64,000 bases of DNA, taken from assembly GCA_018771605.1 (NCBI GenBank), contig CP076324.1:1-64000 (forward strand), read 5' to 3'. This DNA is from Aquificota bacterium (lineage in GTDB: Bacteria > Aquificota > Aquificia > Aquificales > Aquificaceae). The translations under genes were made by a program, and so were the position numbers. The notes beneath the pieces are model-generated. The model worked only from the letters and a program-made list of their open reading frames with translations. It was not told the origin of the DNA and did not search any database. This document shows positions 15,438 through 23,634 of the stretch, in pieces. How positions within the stretch are numbered: position 1 is the stretch's first letter; each line of letters starts with the position of its first letter.

Positions 15438-17059
15438 GAGGACTTTCTGGTAAGGAATGGGTTTTACTTAGTGAAGTTGTAAAGCCCAATGAGGACCTTA
15501 TAAGGGCCTTTGGCCCTTTAAAAGCTCAAATACTCACAAACAGAAATGCAGTTGTTCAAAGATTGGATAGTAAATTAAAGAACTTGGCGCCACCCTTTGA
15601 CATACCAAACATACAAGAAGCGGTAGAAATCATAAGGACTTTTGTTATACAGGGCAAAAGGATAGTGCTTTTTGGAGATTACGACGTGGATGGAATAACA
15701 GGCACTGCCATACTTTACGACCTTTTAAAAAAGGCTGGAGCCAAAGTTCTACCCATACTTCCCACCAGGAAGAGAGGTTATGGGCTAACGCCAGACCTCA
15801 TTTACAAATTGAAGGGCTATGCGGACCTACTTATAACCATAGACAATGGCACAACGGCTATAGAAGAGCTAAGCCTTGCTAAAATACCCACCATAGTCCT
15901 TGACCACCACAACCCTGGAGAAAGATTGCCACCAGCTCTAATAGTTAATCCCAAATTAAGCTCACCAAGGGTGAGCGAGTTAAAAGAAATATCTTCTTCT
16001 GGCTTGGCCTTCTATATGGCTGCCCTTCTAAGAAGGGCCTTGGAGATTGATGTTGATGTGCGGGACTATTTACATCTTGCCTGCCTTGGAACGGTGGCGG
16101 ATGTGATGCCTATGAACTCTATAAATAGAATAATAGTGTCCAATGGTATGAAGCTTCTTAACTATATACTTAAAGGAGGCTTTGAAGCACCTGGTATAAG
16201 GCTTCTTATGGAGAAATCTGGTATAAGAGAAGTAACTTCAAAGGATATAGCCTTTTCTCTTGCACCAAGGCTAAACGCCCCCGGCAGGGTATCTACACCT
16301 TACCCTTCTTTAAAAATCCTTCTTGAAAAAAAGGAAGAGAAAGCAAAGCTTTTAGCAGAAAAGATAGAAAGGTTCAACCAAGAAAGAAGGCAACTAAGCC
16401 AGTGGGCTTTTGAAGTCTCCTTGGAACAGGCAGAGCATCAAAAAGAACATAGCCTTATCATTGTAAAACTGGAAGAAGGAGCTGGTGGTGTGGCTGGTAT
16501 AGTGGCTGGAAGGCTTGCCAGTTCCTTTTCTAAGCCTGTTATTGTGCTGTCCGTAGGAAAGGAATACACCACTGCTTCAGTTAGAGGTATAGATGGCATG
16601 GATGTATACACTCCTTTAAAGAAGTTATCCCACTTCTTTATAAAATGGGGAGGGCATTCAAGCGCAGCAGGTTTTACTATAAAGACAGATAAAATTCAAG
16701 ACTTTGAAAAAGAAGCAAAAGCAGTTTTTGTAGAGATGCCTATAAGCGAAGGAAAAGTTTATATAGATATGGAGCTGCCTTTAGGAAAGATTGGGCAGGA
16801 AATCTACCAAACTTTGGCAGAGCTTGAACCTTTTGGTGAAGGTTTTCCGGAACCATACTTCTTGTCTGAACCATTAAACTTAAACATACTAAGCGATAGG
16901 GATAGGATGCGATTGAAGGCTGGAGATTTTTATTTCCTTTCTTGGGACACTGCGCTTAATAACAAGCTTTTGACAATGGAGAACAAACCAAGGAGAGTTG
17001 TCTATCAGTTGGACAGAAGAAGGTCAAAAACACTTCTGTTAGTAGATGTGGAGGAGTAA
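15434..17059 (+). CDS. recJ: Single-stranded-DNA-specific exonuclease RecJ
   Basis: 541 residues, near the family's usual length. DHH-superfamily motifs: GDYDVDGITG (81-90), ITIDNGTT, LDHHNPG (DHH at 157-159), ACLGTVADVMPM. The DHHA1 domain is marked by GGVAGIVAGRLA and the nucleotide/DNA motif GGHSSAAG, and the RecJ OB part LAELEPFGEGFPEP follows. It degrades 5'-ended single-stranded DNA in recombination and mismatch repair, with Mn or Mg ions. The start overlaps the murC stop (ATGA); the next gene begins directly at its stop codon. Confidence 0.95.
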   Translation: MRGLSGKEWVLLSEVVKPNEDLIRAFGPLKAQILTNRNAVVQRLDSKLKNLAPPFDIPNIQEAVEIIRTFVIQGKRIVLFGDYDVDGITGTAILYDLLKKAGAKVLPILPTRKRGYGLTPDLIYKLKGYADLLITIDNGTTAIEELSLAKIPTIVLDHHNPGERLPPALIVNPKLSSPRVSELKEISSSGLAFYMAALLRRALEIDVDVRDYLHLACLGTVADVMPMNSINRIIVSNGMKLLNYILKGGFEAPGIRLLMEKSGIREVTSKDIAFSLAPRLNAPGRVSTPYPSLKILLEKKEEKAKLLAEKIERFNQERRQLSQWAFEVSLEQAEHQKEHSLIIVKLEEGAGGVAGIVAGRLASSFSKPVIVLSVGKEYTTASVRGIDGMDVYTPLKKLSHFFIKWGGHSSAAGFTIKTDKIQDFEKEAKAVFVEMPISEGKVYIDMELPLGKIGQEIYQTLAELEPFGEGFPEPYFLSEPLNLNILSDRDRMRLKAGDFYFLSWDTALNNKLLTMENKPRRVVYQLDRRRSKTLLLVDVEE

Positions 17060-17551
17060 ATGGCTCTTGGAAAAAGCCACGATTATATCAACCTCTTGGC
17101 TTTGCCCTTATGCCTATACTATACACCAAAAGAGTTTTATATTCCCTTTACCCTTGGTTATATCTTTGGCACCTTCCTTTTATCGCCAGACCTGGACCTT
17201 CCACAATCCAAACCCTCAAAAAGATGGAGAAAACTAAGGCTTATATGGAAGCCATATCAATCCTTTTCAAAACACAGAGGTTCTTCTCATATTCCAGTTT
17301 TGGGTACATTGCTTAGGTTTGGCTACCTAGTGATGGTTTTTATATTCTTATACTTTGTGCTTTTAGGCCTATCATCCAAGTATATTCCTCACATAAAAGA
17401 CCTGCTTTTGGCCTTCGATCCTTTTAACCTTTTATCTTACTTTGCTAAAAGAGAAGAAACCTTTTATTTTGCCCTTGGTGTGCTTATATCAGAAATTTTC
17501 CACATTTCCTTGGATATACTTACTACGCTGCTAAAAAAGCTTAAAATTTGA
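17060..17551 (+). CDS. DUF2227-like membrane protein (YdjM-type, putative metal-dependent)
   Basis: 163 residues with several hydrophobic segments. Conserved polar motifs near the N-terminus: GKSHDYIN, LLSPDLDLPQSKP, KLRLIWKPYQ and KHRGSSHIP. Histidines and aspartates at these places are the hallmark of the DUF2227/YdjM membrane proteins, thought to bind metal, with distant likeness to phospholipase-C-like or CAAX-type membrane hydrolases. Function not established. ATG follows the recJ TAA with no gap. The family name is from memory of motifs. Confidence 0.65.
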   Translation: MALGKSHDYINLLALPLCLYYTPKEFYIPFTLGYIFGTFLLSPDLDLPQSKPSKRWRKLRLIWKPYQSFSKHRGSSHIPVLGTLLRFGYLVMVFIFLYFVLLGLSSKYIPHIKDLLLAFDPFNLLSYFAKREETFYFALGVLISEIFHISLDILTTLLKKLKI

Positions 17552-17576
17552 AAAAATTAAAAGGGGCAGAAGCCCC
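17551..17576 (-). terminator. Intrinsic terminator of the oxidoreductase operon
   Basis: On the minus strand GGGGC-TTCT-GCCCC is followed by TTTTAATTTTTTC. The 5-bp all-G/C stem plus T-rich tail lies directly after the stop of the gamma subunit (17579). Confidence 0.8.
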
Positions 17577-17578
17577 GA

Positions 17579-18292
17579 TTAAACTGCCACCTTTTTAGGA
17601 GGTGGTGGTAAGAAGGGCTCTAAGCCTTGCTCTTGGGCCCATTTTTGGGCAAGCTCATAGGCAGCCTTTGCCGTGTTAAGGTTCTTTTCTATAAGCTCAA
17701 GCTTTTTCTTAAACTTTCTTTCCAAGGCGGAGTCCAGAGAGGCCGTTCCACCGGAGGCCACAAACTTCTTTAAGAACCTTGACTTTATACCCTCTTCTAT
17801 GGCTTCTATTCCTACTGCACCTATGCTACCAAAGAGGGCTCCTATCATTGCCATGTTGGTAGAAAGCTCTGTGCCTGCTATGTCTATGGCGAACTTAGTG
17901 GCTGGGAAGTTAAATACCTTAACCTCAAGCTCTTCAAGCCTTTCTCTATCTTCTTCTGTAAGAAGGTCCTCTTCCGTGTTTATGATAATAAGGCCCTTTC
18001 TCTTTATGCCAGAGTAGAAGGGCATGGTGTAGGACTTGCCCATGGTGATAACCTGTGGATGGAAGACCATTATCACATCTGGATAGACAACCTCACCTCT
18101 GTCGTATATGGGCTCCACACCTATACGGGCGTAGCTTTCTGCTGGTGCCATCCTCTTTTCCGCTCCAAAGAAGGGGTTAGAGACGGCGTAATAGCCTTCA
18201 TAGTCTGCAGCGGTAGCTATTATGTGGGCTGCAGTGACCGCACCCTGCCCACCAAGGGCTGGCATACGTATATTGACCCTTTTTCTTATCAT
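17579..18292 (-). CDS. porG: 2-oxoacid:ferredoxin oxidoreductase, gamma subunit
   Basis: 237 residues, with the gamma-domain start RMPALGGQGAVTAAHIIA and the following NPFFGAEKRMAPAESY. It has a long extra C-terminal helix and a proline-rich end (FLPPPPKK). With alpha and beta it forms the catalytic core that reductively carboxylates acetyl-CoA to pyruvate (or succinyl-CoA to 2-oxoglutarate) with reduced ferredoxin. Last gene of the operon, overlapping beta by 4 bp; a terminator follows. Which 2-oxoacid is used cannot be decided from sequence alone. Confidence 0.88.
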   Translation of the reverse strand: MIRKRVNIRMPALGGQGAVTAAHIIATAADYEGYYAVSNPFFGAEKRMAPAESYARIGVEPIYDRGEVVYPDVIMVFHPQVITMGKSYTMPFYSGIKRKGLIIINTEEDLLTEEDRERLEELEVKVFNFPATKFAIDIAGTELSTNMAMIGALFGSIGAVGIEAIEEGIKSRFLKKFVASGGTASLDSALERKFKKKLELIEKNLNTAKAAYELAQKWAQEQGLEPFLPPPPKKVAV

Positions 18293-19149
18293 AGTAAGCC
18301 CTCCTCTTTTTTGCGCTCAATGACCTCCTTTGCTGCATCCGTCATATACTCAAAGAAGGCAAACCTTTCCTTATCCCTCTGCCTCATCTCATCAAGGCCA
18401 TCATCGGAGTTAAGGCCTATTTCAAGTATGCAAGGAGTATAAAGATGCACGTAGGTTGGTCCCACCTCTCTTGCCACATATATGGCCTTCTTTATTACCG
18501 TTTCTACCCTTTTGGGAGAAGACACAGTCAGCCTTGCCACATAGTGGCAGCCAGAGTCTATGGCAAGTTGCCACATGGGAACTTTGTCCCATTGTTTACC
18601 TTTTGGAGCCATCTTAAAAACGTGGCCCTTTACGGTCATACCACTTTCCTGACCGCCCGTGTTGGCATAGACCTCGTTGTCAAAGCAGATGGTTGTAATC
18701 TTTTCTTGCCTAAAGAAGGATTGAAGGGTGCAATCCAAACCTATATCAACGGTGGCACCGTCTCCTGCAAGCACCACCACATCCTTTACCTTGTCCGGAA
18801 ATCTCCACTCAAGGACCCTTTTTATGCCAGAGGCTACCGCATTCTGGTTTCCAAAGAGGGAGTGAACTGTGTGAAGGGCTATGTGAGGAAAGACCAAAGA
18901 GGTACATCCCGTAGAGTTTACTATTATGGTGTCCTCTGGATTTGGCAAAGAGGCAAGAATATACCTCAAAGCCATAGATTCTGGACATCCCGCACAAAGT
19001 GAGTGCTCTTCTATGAGCTCCTTGGAGTAAGGGAGGTCCATAACTCCCCTTTTGGGATTGCCCCATGTGGCCTTAAACTGGAGGTCCTTAATTTCTTGGG
19101 GCATCACATCCAAAAATTCCTCGTTTATTTCGTAAATCTTATATGACAT
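18289..19149 (-). CDS. porB: 2-oxoacid:ferredoxin oxidoreductase, beta (TPP-binding) subunit
   Basis: 286 residues. LCAGCPESMALRYIL holds two of the cluster cysteines of beta subunits. The thiamine diphosphate motif spans LAGDGATVDIGLDCT to FDNEVYANTGGQES, with the GDG start and a conserved Asn. GHVFKMAPKGKQW and VPMWQLAIDSGCHYVAR also fit the family. It catalyses decarboxylation or carboxylation at TPP, with nearby 4Fe-4S electron transfer. Overlaps alpha by 11 bp and gamma by 4 bp, so the three are translated together. Confidence 0.9.
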   Translation of the reverse strand: MSYKIYEINEEFLDVMPQEIKDLQFKATWGNPKRGVMDLPYSKELIEEHSLCAGCPESMALRYILASLPNPEDTIIVNSTGCTSLVFPHIALHTVHSLFGNQNAVASGIKRVLEWRFPDKVKDVVVLAGDGATVDIGLDCTLQSFFRQEKITTICFDNEVYANTGGQESGMTVKGHVFKMAPKGKQWDKVPMWQLAIDSGCHYVARLTVSSPKRVETVIKKAIYVAREVGPTYVHLYTPCILEIGLNSDDGLDEMRQRDKERFAFFEYMTDAAKEVIERKKEEGLL

Positions 19150-20347
19150 GTTTTACCTCCTTTCCAGTTAGTTTGAGAACTTCTTTTACTATCACTTCCG
19201 CTGGCATGGTCATACCACCTGCAACCCTTGGAGAACCTATTATCTCCGCATCAGAATGCCCGTAGAGATACCTTCTTACCTCTCTCTCAAGCCAGCCAAC
19301 CACGTTAAACTCTGGAACGAATATATACTTGGCACCCTTTACGGCCTGCCTTAGTTCTTCTATGGGGAAGGGCCTTATGGTCTTTAGTTTAACCACCCTT
19401 GCCTTTACTCCTTCATCCTCAAGAAGCCTTACCGCCTCCTTTGACTGCGCTGCCGCAGTACCGCATGCCACAAATACGATGTCTGCCTCTGGGTCCCCAA
19501 ACTCCTCCGTGAGGCCTCTCAAGTAGTGTTTCGCAAAAGGCCTTGACCTTTCAATGGCAGCCCTTACCTCCCATTGCCAGCTGGCATGAGTGGCGTAGGA
19601 TATATAGTTAGACTTCATTACAAAGGGGTCTCTTAAAAACCTTCCCGGTGGTACTTCCGCATCTATAACTGGCATGGGAGCCCTGTAAGGATTGTATGGT
19701 GGGAGAGCTATATCGTCTGGAGGAAGCATTATGGCTTCCCTTGTGTGAGATACAAAGAAGCCGTCAACGGCTGTTATAATTGGCACATGCACGGAAGGCT
19801 GTTCTGCCACTACAAAGCCTGCCAGTATCATGTCAAAGAGGTCTTGAGCGTTTTCCGCATACCATATCATACAACCTGTATCAAGGAGAAAGCCTACCTC
19901 AAGGTTATCTGGCTGTATAGAAAGGGGAGCATTTACACCTCTTGCCATAAGGACCAGCTGAACTGGTATTCTTGTACCGGCCCACATGGGAAAGTTTTCA
20001 AAGGCTCTTAGGGTACCAGGTCCAGAGGTGGTTGTTATGGTCCTTGCGCCAGCCAAGGCACAGCCTGCCACTTCGGACATAACACCAAACTCCGACTCGC
20101 CTCTAAAGTAAACGCCTACATAACCTTCAACCCATAACTCGCCTATAAGGTGTGCAGCTTCTGACTGTGGAGTAATTGGGTATGAAACGGATGCGTCCAC
20201 AGAGGCCCTCTTTACCGCCTCTTTAACCGCCTCTGAACCTGTCATAAAGTGTTTTGTCCTTGGTGCTTCAAAAAGCAGATAATCTGGCGAAACTACTCTT
20301 TGCCCTGCCCTGTTGTATATTATGCCTTGCTCCTTAACTGTTTGCAT
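19139..20347 (-). CDS. porA: 2-oxoacid:ferredoxin oxidoreductase, alpha subunit
   Basis: 402 residues with the pyrimidine-binding domain: HFMTGSEAVKEAVKRA, SYPITPQSEAAHLIGE, FRGESEFGVMSEVAGCALAGART and TTTSGPGTLRAFEN. The C-terminal transketolase-like domain has IVFVACGTAA and KLKTIRPFP. Preceded by a clear AAGGAGGTA Shine-Dalgarno. A 66-bp gap separates it from the Uma2 gene upstream, the largest in the operon; no hairpin terminator is visible there. It is expected in the reductive TCA cycle. Confidence 0.92.
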   Translation of the reverse strand: MQTVKEQGIIYNRAGQRVVSPDYLLFEAPRTKHFMTGSEAVKEAVKRASVDASVSYPITPQSEAAHLIGELWVEGYVGVYFRGESEFGVMSEVAGCALAGARTITTTSGPGTLRAFENFPMWAGTRIPVQLVLMARGVNAPLSIQPDNLEVGFLLDTGCMIWYAENAQDLFDMILAGFVVAEQPSVHVPIITAVDGFFVSHTREAIMLPPDDIALPPYNPYRAPMPVIDAEVPPGRFLRDPFVMKSNYISYATHASWQWEVRAAIERSRPFAKHYLRGLTEEFGDPEADIVFVACGTAAAQSKEAVRLLEDEGVKARVVKLKTIRPFPIEELRQAVKGAKYIFVPEFNVVGWLEREVRRYLYGHSDAEIIGSPRVAGGMTMPAEVIVKEVLKLTGKEVKHVI

Positions 20348-20413
20348 AGCTACCTCCTTGCAGGATTTTTAAATAAGATGTGAAAAATACTATAAAAAAC
20401 AAGCTGAGAAAGG

Positions 20414-20953
20414 TCATAGGAAAACCTCCTCAAGCTCTATGCAAAGACCTTCCAAAATCTTAGAACATACCTTGCCCTTTTCAAAGGCGTAGGAAACAAC
20501 CTCATACACACCATTTTTTAACTCCAAGACCTCAATGCCCCTTTCCTCTGGAAAGACAAGCCAAAACTCTTTAATGCCAAACTGGGCGTATATCCTTCTT
20601 TTGTCTTCTGTATCCTTTTTAAAGGTGCTTGGAGATACCACTTCCACCACAAGGTCTGGAGCTCCAAATATGCCTTTATCTTTGACTATATCAAGCCTAT
20701 CCTTTGATATGAAAACTATATCTGGCTGGACCACCACATCCTCAGCAAGGATAACATCCACGGGAGAGAGATAAAAATCTCCAAGGCCTTTTTCCTCTTG
20801 ATAAACCATAAAAAAGCGGGAAAGCTTCCAAATGATTTTTTGATGTACAGTACTAGGTGCGGGCATTTCTATAAGCTCCCCTTCCAAAACCTCATACCTT
20901 TTGTCTTCTTCAAGGTTCAGGTAGTCTTGGTAGGTAAAGAGTGTGGCCTTCAT
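20414..20953 (-). CDS. Uma2 family (DUF820) PD-(D/E)XK nuclease-like protein
   Basis: 179 residues. N-terminal LFTYQDYLNLEEDKRYEVLEGE and MPAPSTVHQ, then the nuclease core VVQPDIVFIS and APDLVVEVVSPST. The Asp and Glu residues match the PD-(D/E)XK metal site of Uma2 proteins. This family is abundant in cyanobacteria and thermophiles and mostly uncharacterised. It sits inside the oxidoreductase operon, its ATG overlapping the stop of the epsilon gene as ATGA, between E and A. That position suggests insertion into the operon, or at least coexpression. No link to the enzyme is known. Confidence 0.85.
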   Translation of the reverse strand: MKATLFTYQDYLNLEEDKRYEVLEGELIEMPAPSTVHQKIIWKLSRFFMVYQEEKGLGDFYLSPVDVILAEDVVVQPDIVFISKDRLDIVKDKGIFGAPDLVVEVVSPSTFKKDTEDKRRIYAQFGIKEFWLVFPEERGIEVLELKNGVYEVVSYAFEKGKVCSKILEGLCIELEEVFL

Positions 20954-21519
20954 TTCCCCAGCTCTTTCTTTACCTCTTGGGCTATTTTTATAAACCTTTC
21001 AAGCTCTTCTAAATGCTGGTCTCTCAAGGTTATCATGGCATCTTCATGCCCGTCCATACCACACATAGCTATGGTAAAGCAATCCGTTTCTGCCCTTATT
21101 ATCTTGAGGGCTACATTGGCATAGTGGCAATGAACTCCTATGAATATACAGGCTTTTATGTTGTTATGCCAAATGGTTAGGTTTGGATGGTTAGGGTTTA
21201 TTTCAACAGCTGGGTTTATCTTTGGATACTTGGGCCTGTAGTCATACATGGGAATAATCTTTGCATCAAGAACTTCTGCCATCTTTTTAACTAGTCTTGC
21301 TTTTTCTTTTGCCTCCTCGTTCCATGCATAAAGCACCTGAGGTCCTGGGAATATAGTGGGGTTTTCTCTTATTAGCATAGCCTTTGCGGCCTCTCTCATA
21401 GCTATTTCTTCATCAACCACTTCATTGAAAAGAAGTGCCTTTCCTGGTGGCGGGTTCAAAACACCTTCGTAAACTGCCACAGGATAAGGTGAAAAACCGC
21501 TTGGTCCTAAGGTTGCCAT
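20950..21519 (-). CDS. porE: 2-oxoacid:ferredoxin oxidoreductase, epsilon-type accessory subunit
   Basis: 189 residues. Starts GPSGFSPYPVAVYEGV, then GPQVLYAWNEEAK, IWHNNIKACIFIGVHCHYAN and FTIAMCGMDGHEDAMITL. This resembles the Rossmann-like CO-dehydrogenase epsilon/beta fold described as an extra subunit in five-subunit 2-oxoacid:ferredoxin oxidoreductases of Hydrogenobacter. Its exact role in the complex is not known. Good Shine-Dalgarno (GGAGGTAAGGC). Assignment rests on operon context plus overall appearance. Confidence 0.7.
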   Translation of the reverse strand: MATLGPSGFSPYPVAVYEGVLNPPPGKALLFNEVVDEEIAMREAAKAMLIRENPTIFPGPQVLYAWNEEAKEKARLVKKMAEVLDAKIIPMYDYRPKYPKINPAVEINPNHPNLTIWHNNIKACIFIGVHCHYANVALKIIRAETDCFTIAMCGMDGHEDAMITLRDQHLEELERFIKIAQEVKKELGK

Positions 21520-21537
21520 GCCTTACCTCCTTAAATT

Positions 21538-21768
21538 TTATCTTTCTGCATGTACTTCGGGCATTACCATGTGTATGGCGTTTCTTTTTAAGAGGTTCAC
21601 GCATACATAAACACACAAGGCACAGCCCTTACACCTATCTTGGACAACGTATGCATGATGTTCCTCATCTGTGTACATGAGGGTGTTGGGCTCTGGGCAG
21701 AAAAGGGTACACTGCTTACAATTATACTTGGTGCATTCCTCGTTTATGACCTCCGCCACATAGTACAT
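21538..21768 (-). CDS. porD: 2-oxoacid:ferredoxin oxidoreductase, delta (2x4Fe-4S ferredoxin) subunit
   Basis: 76 residues with two cluster motifs: CTKYNCKQCTLFCP (Cx4Cx2Cx3CP) and CKGCALCVYVC (Cx2Cx2Cx3C). The usual Pro after the last cysteine of the second motif is Val. It would pass electrons between the catalytic core and free ferredoxin. First gene of the operon. Here the order is D-E-A-B-G, unlike the E-D-A-B-G or D-A-B-G-E orders I recall from Hydrogenobacter thermophilus. Confidence 0.88.
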   Translation of the reverse strand: MYYVAEVINEECTKYNCKQCTLFCPEPNTLMYTDEEHHAYVVQDRCKGCALCVYVCVNLLKRNAIHMVMPEVHAER

Positions 21769-21798
21769 GCCATGCCTCCTGAAAAGGTAATTGAGTGT

Positions 21799-21830
21799 TT
21801 ATAAGTTATAACTATTAAAGAATTTGTCAA
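21799..21830 (-). promoter_or_regulatory. Promoter region of the oxidoreductase operon
   Basis: TTGACA (minus strand, 21830-21825) with two possible -10 boxes: TATAAC (21810-21805, 14-bp spacer) or TTATAA (21804-21799, 20-bp spacer). Neither spacer is ideal. The end of the miniature element at 21839 lies 8 bp upstream of the -35. Confidence 0.4.
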
Positions 21831-21838
21831 TATGTTGT

Positions 21839-21976
21839 GAGGCTGTTTCAAAAATCCGAAAAATAACAAGCCATGATGACAATAAGTGCTAAGCTCACGT
21901 TCCCAAGCCTTTAGACCAAAAGATAAAATCTTAGACCTCATAGGAGGGGTGCTTCTCTCTTTAGCTTTTTGAAATA
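21839..21976 (+). mobile_element. Miniature, decayed copy of the tnpB element
   Basis: Bases 21839-21857 repeat the left end of the element at 276-1814 exactly (19 bp, inverted orientation in the window). ATGATGACAATAAGTGCTAAG (21873-21893) matches the tnpB start, encoding MTISAKL versus MITISAKL; PKDKILDLI (from 21915) matches DKEKVLNLM after a frame change. The rest of tnpB is missing. CTTTTTGAAATA (21965-21976) matches the right repeat ATTTTTGAAACA at 10 of 12. So this is an internally deleted, ~138-bp derivative lying between the oxidoreductase operon and mtnA. Confidence 0.7.
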
Positions 21977-21980
21977 TATG

Positions 21981-21986
21981 TAAAAT
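21981..21986 (+). promoter_or_regulatory. Candidate -10 box of mtnA (leaderless)
   Basis: TAAAAT followed by 8 nt and ATG 21995; no Shine-Dalgarno. The miniature element ends 4 bp upstream, so any -35 lies in the element. Confidence 0.4.
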
Positions 21987-21994
21987 ATTTAACG

Positions 21995-22945
21995 ATGGAA
22001 GTAAAGGCCTTTCAATGGGAAGGTGATGCTATTTTACTGCTCGATCAAAGAAAACTACCAGAAAGGGAAGTGTGGCTTAGGCTTGATAATTACAAAGATG
22101 TGGCAAAAGCTATCAAGGATATGGCAGTCAGAGGTGCTCCTGCCATAGGTTGTGTGGCTGCCTACGGCTTTCTTTTGGGGGTCAAAGCCGGTGAGGATCC
22201 TTATGTGGTATATGAAACACTTAAAAATACGAGGCCTACGGCCTATAATCTCTTTTGGGCTTTGGATAGGATGAAAAGGGCTTTAGAAGAAGGTAAAGAC
22301 TTGGAGGCGGAAGCGAGGGCAATAGAGGAAGAAGACTACAAAGCAAACAAGAGGATGGGTGAGATAGGCCAGCAGTTAATACATAAAGGGGCAAGAATAC
22401 TTACTCATTGTAATACTGGAGCATTGGCCACCGCAGGATGGGGTACAGCTTTAGGAGTCATAAGGTCTGCCTACTATGCCAATAAGGATATCTTTGTTTG
22501 GGTGGATGAAACAAGGCCATATCTTCAAGGTTCAAGGCTTACAGCTTGGGAGCTTTCAAAGGAAGGTATACCACATAAGATAATAACCGATTCTACCGCA
22601 GGCTTTCTTATGAAAAAAGGGCTTGTGGATTATGTTATTGTAGGTGCAGATAGAATAACAAAAGATTACTATGTGGCTAACAAGATAGGCACTTATGCTC
22701 TTTCTGTGTTGGCGAAAGCCCATGGTATACCCTTTTATGTGGTTGCTCCAAAATCTACCTTTGATATGAACCTTATCGGAGAGGAAAGCATAGAGATAGA
22801 AGAAAGGAGTGAAGAAGAAATAAAGTTTTTAAGAGGTATCCCTATAGCTCCAGAGAATTCTCCAGCCCTTCATCTTGCTTTTGATATAACTCCACCAGAA
22901 AATATAACGGCAATAATAACAGAGGAGGGCATAATAAAACCATGA
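21995..22945 (+). CDS. mtnA: S-methyl-5-thioribose-1-phosphate isomerase
   Basis: 316 residues, slightly shorter than the usual ~345. Motifs: VRGAPAIGCVAAYG, THCNTGALATAGWG (catalytic Cys), VDETRPYLQGSRLTAWEL and the catalytic Asp in VGADRI. It isomerises methylthioribose 1-phosphate to methylthioribulose 1-phosphate in methionine salvage; thermophile members may also take other aldose phosphates. First gene of a nine-gene run to comF. Its stop overlaps the next start (ATGA). Confidence 0.93.
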   Translation: MEVKAFQWEGDAILLLDQRKLPEREVWLRLDNYKDVAKAIKDMAVRGAPAIGCVAAYGFLLGVKAGEDPYVVYETLKNTRPTAYNLFWALDRMKRALEEGKDLEAEARAIEEEDYKANKRMGEIGQQLIHKGARILTHCNTGALATAGWGTALGVIRSAYYANKDIFVWVDETRPYLQGSRLTAWELSKEGIPHKIITDSTAGFLMKKGLVDYVIVGADRITKDYYVANKIGTYALSVLAKAHGIPFYVVAPKSTFDMNLIGEESIEIEERSEEEIKFLRGIPIAPENSPALHLAFDITPPENITAIITEEGIIKP

Positions 22946-23634
22946 CGCTTGCAGAGATTTTATACGATATTAAAAGCGGGAAAGAGTATGAAGTCATAAC
23001 CTCTTGGAAAGAAATACCAATAAGGCTCAAGCTTAAAGTAAGATGGGTATCCCCCCAAGAGAGGTATATAAGCTTTGATTTTAAAGAGTGCAAATTCAAG
23101 CAAGTTTTTTCCGAAAAAGACCCAGTTTATATAAAAATAGGCGAGCTGTTCCTTTTGTGTAAGGTCTTTAGTAATATAAGGGATGAGTTAGTTTTAGAGG
23201 TTGATTCTCCAGTGCCTGCACCACCTATAGTTCTAAGAGAATTTATAAGGGTACAGCCTACGGAGAGGGAGCCTGTTTATGTATCTTTTTGCTTGGGAGA
23301 TGACTGTGTTTTAAAGGTGGAGGCTGTAGATATAAGCGAGTCCGGCGTGGGTGTTTTGCTTCACAAGGAGGAAGCAAACAGGATAATGGAAAATCTTATG
23401 CAGATAGTTTCTGATGTACAAAGGATGCACACAGTCTTTGATATAGAAGTAGAACTCCCAAAGGAGGGAGTTGTTAAGGCTCAAGGTGAGCTTAAAAATA
23501 TAATAGGAAGACAAGAAGATGTTTATATAAGGCTTGGTTTTAAAATAAACCTTGAAGAAAGTCAAAAGAAAAAGATAAGGCAATACATTATGAGAAGGCA
23601 AAGGGAAATTTTGGACCAACTAAAAAGGCTATGA
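22942..23634 (+). CDS. PilZ-domain protein
   Basis: 230 residues. The N-terminal ~85 residues form a beta-rich YcgR-N-like part. The PilZ domain begins at REFIRVQPTER, with the RxxxR motif, and continues to VDISESGVGVLL, with the D/NxSxxG motif. Both c-di-GMP-binding elements are thus intact. It probably couples c-di-GMP to motility or surface behaviour; the partner is unknown. The C-terminal helix (QKKKIRQYIMRRQREILDQL) is basic and coiled. Overlaps mtnA and the LolC/E gene by 4 bp each. Confidence 0.82.
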   Translation: MTLAEILYDIKSGKEYEVITSWKEIPIRLKLKVRWVSPQERYISFDFKECKFKQVFSEKDPVYIKIGELFLLCKVFSNIRDELVLEVDSPVPAPPIVLREFIRVQPTEREPVYVSFCLGDDCVLKVEAVDISESGVGVLLHKEEANRIMENLMQIVSDVQRMHTVFDIEVELPKEGVVKAQGELKNIIGRQEDVYIRLGFKINLEESQKKKIRQYIMRRQREILDQLKRL

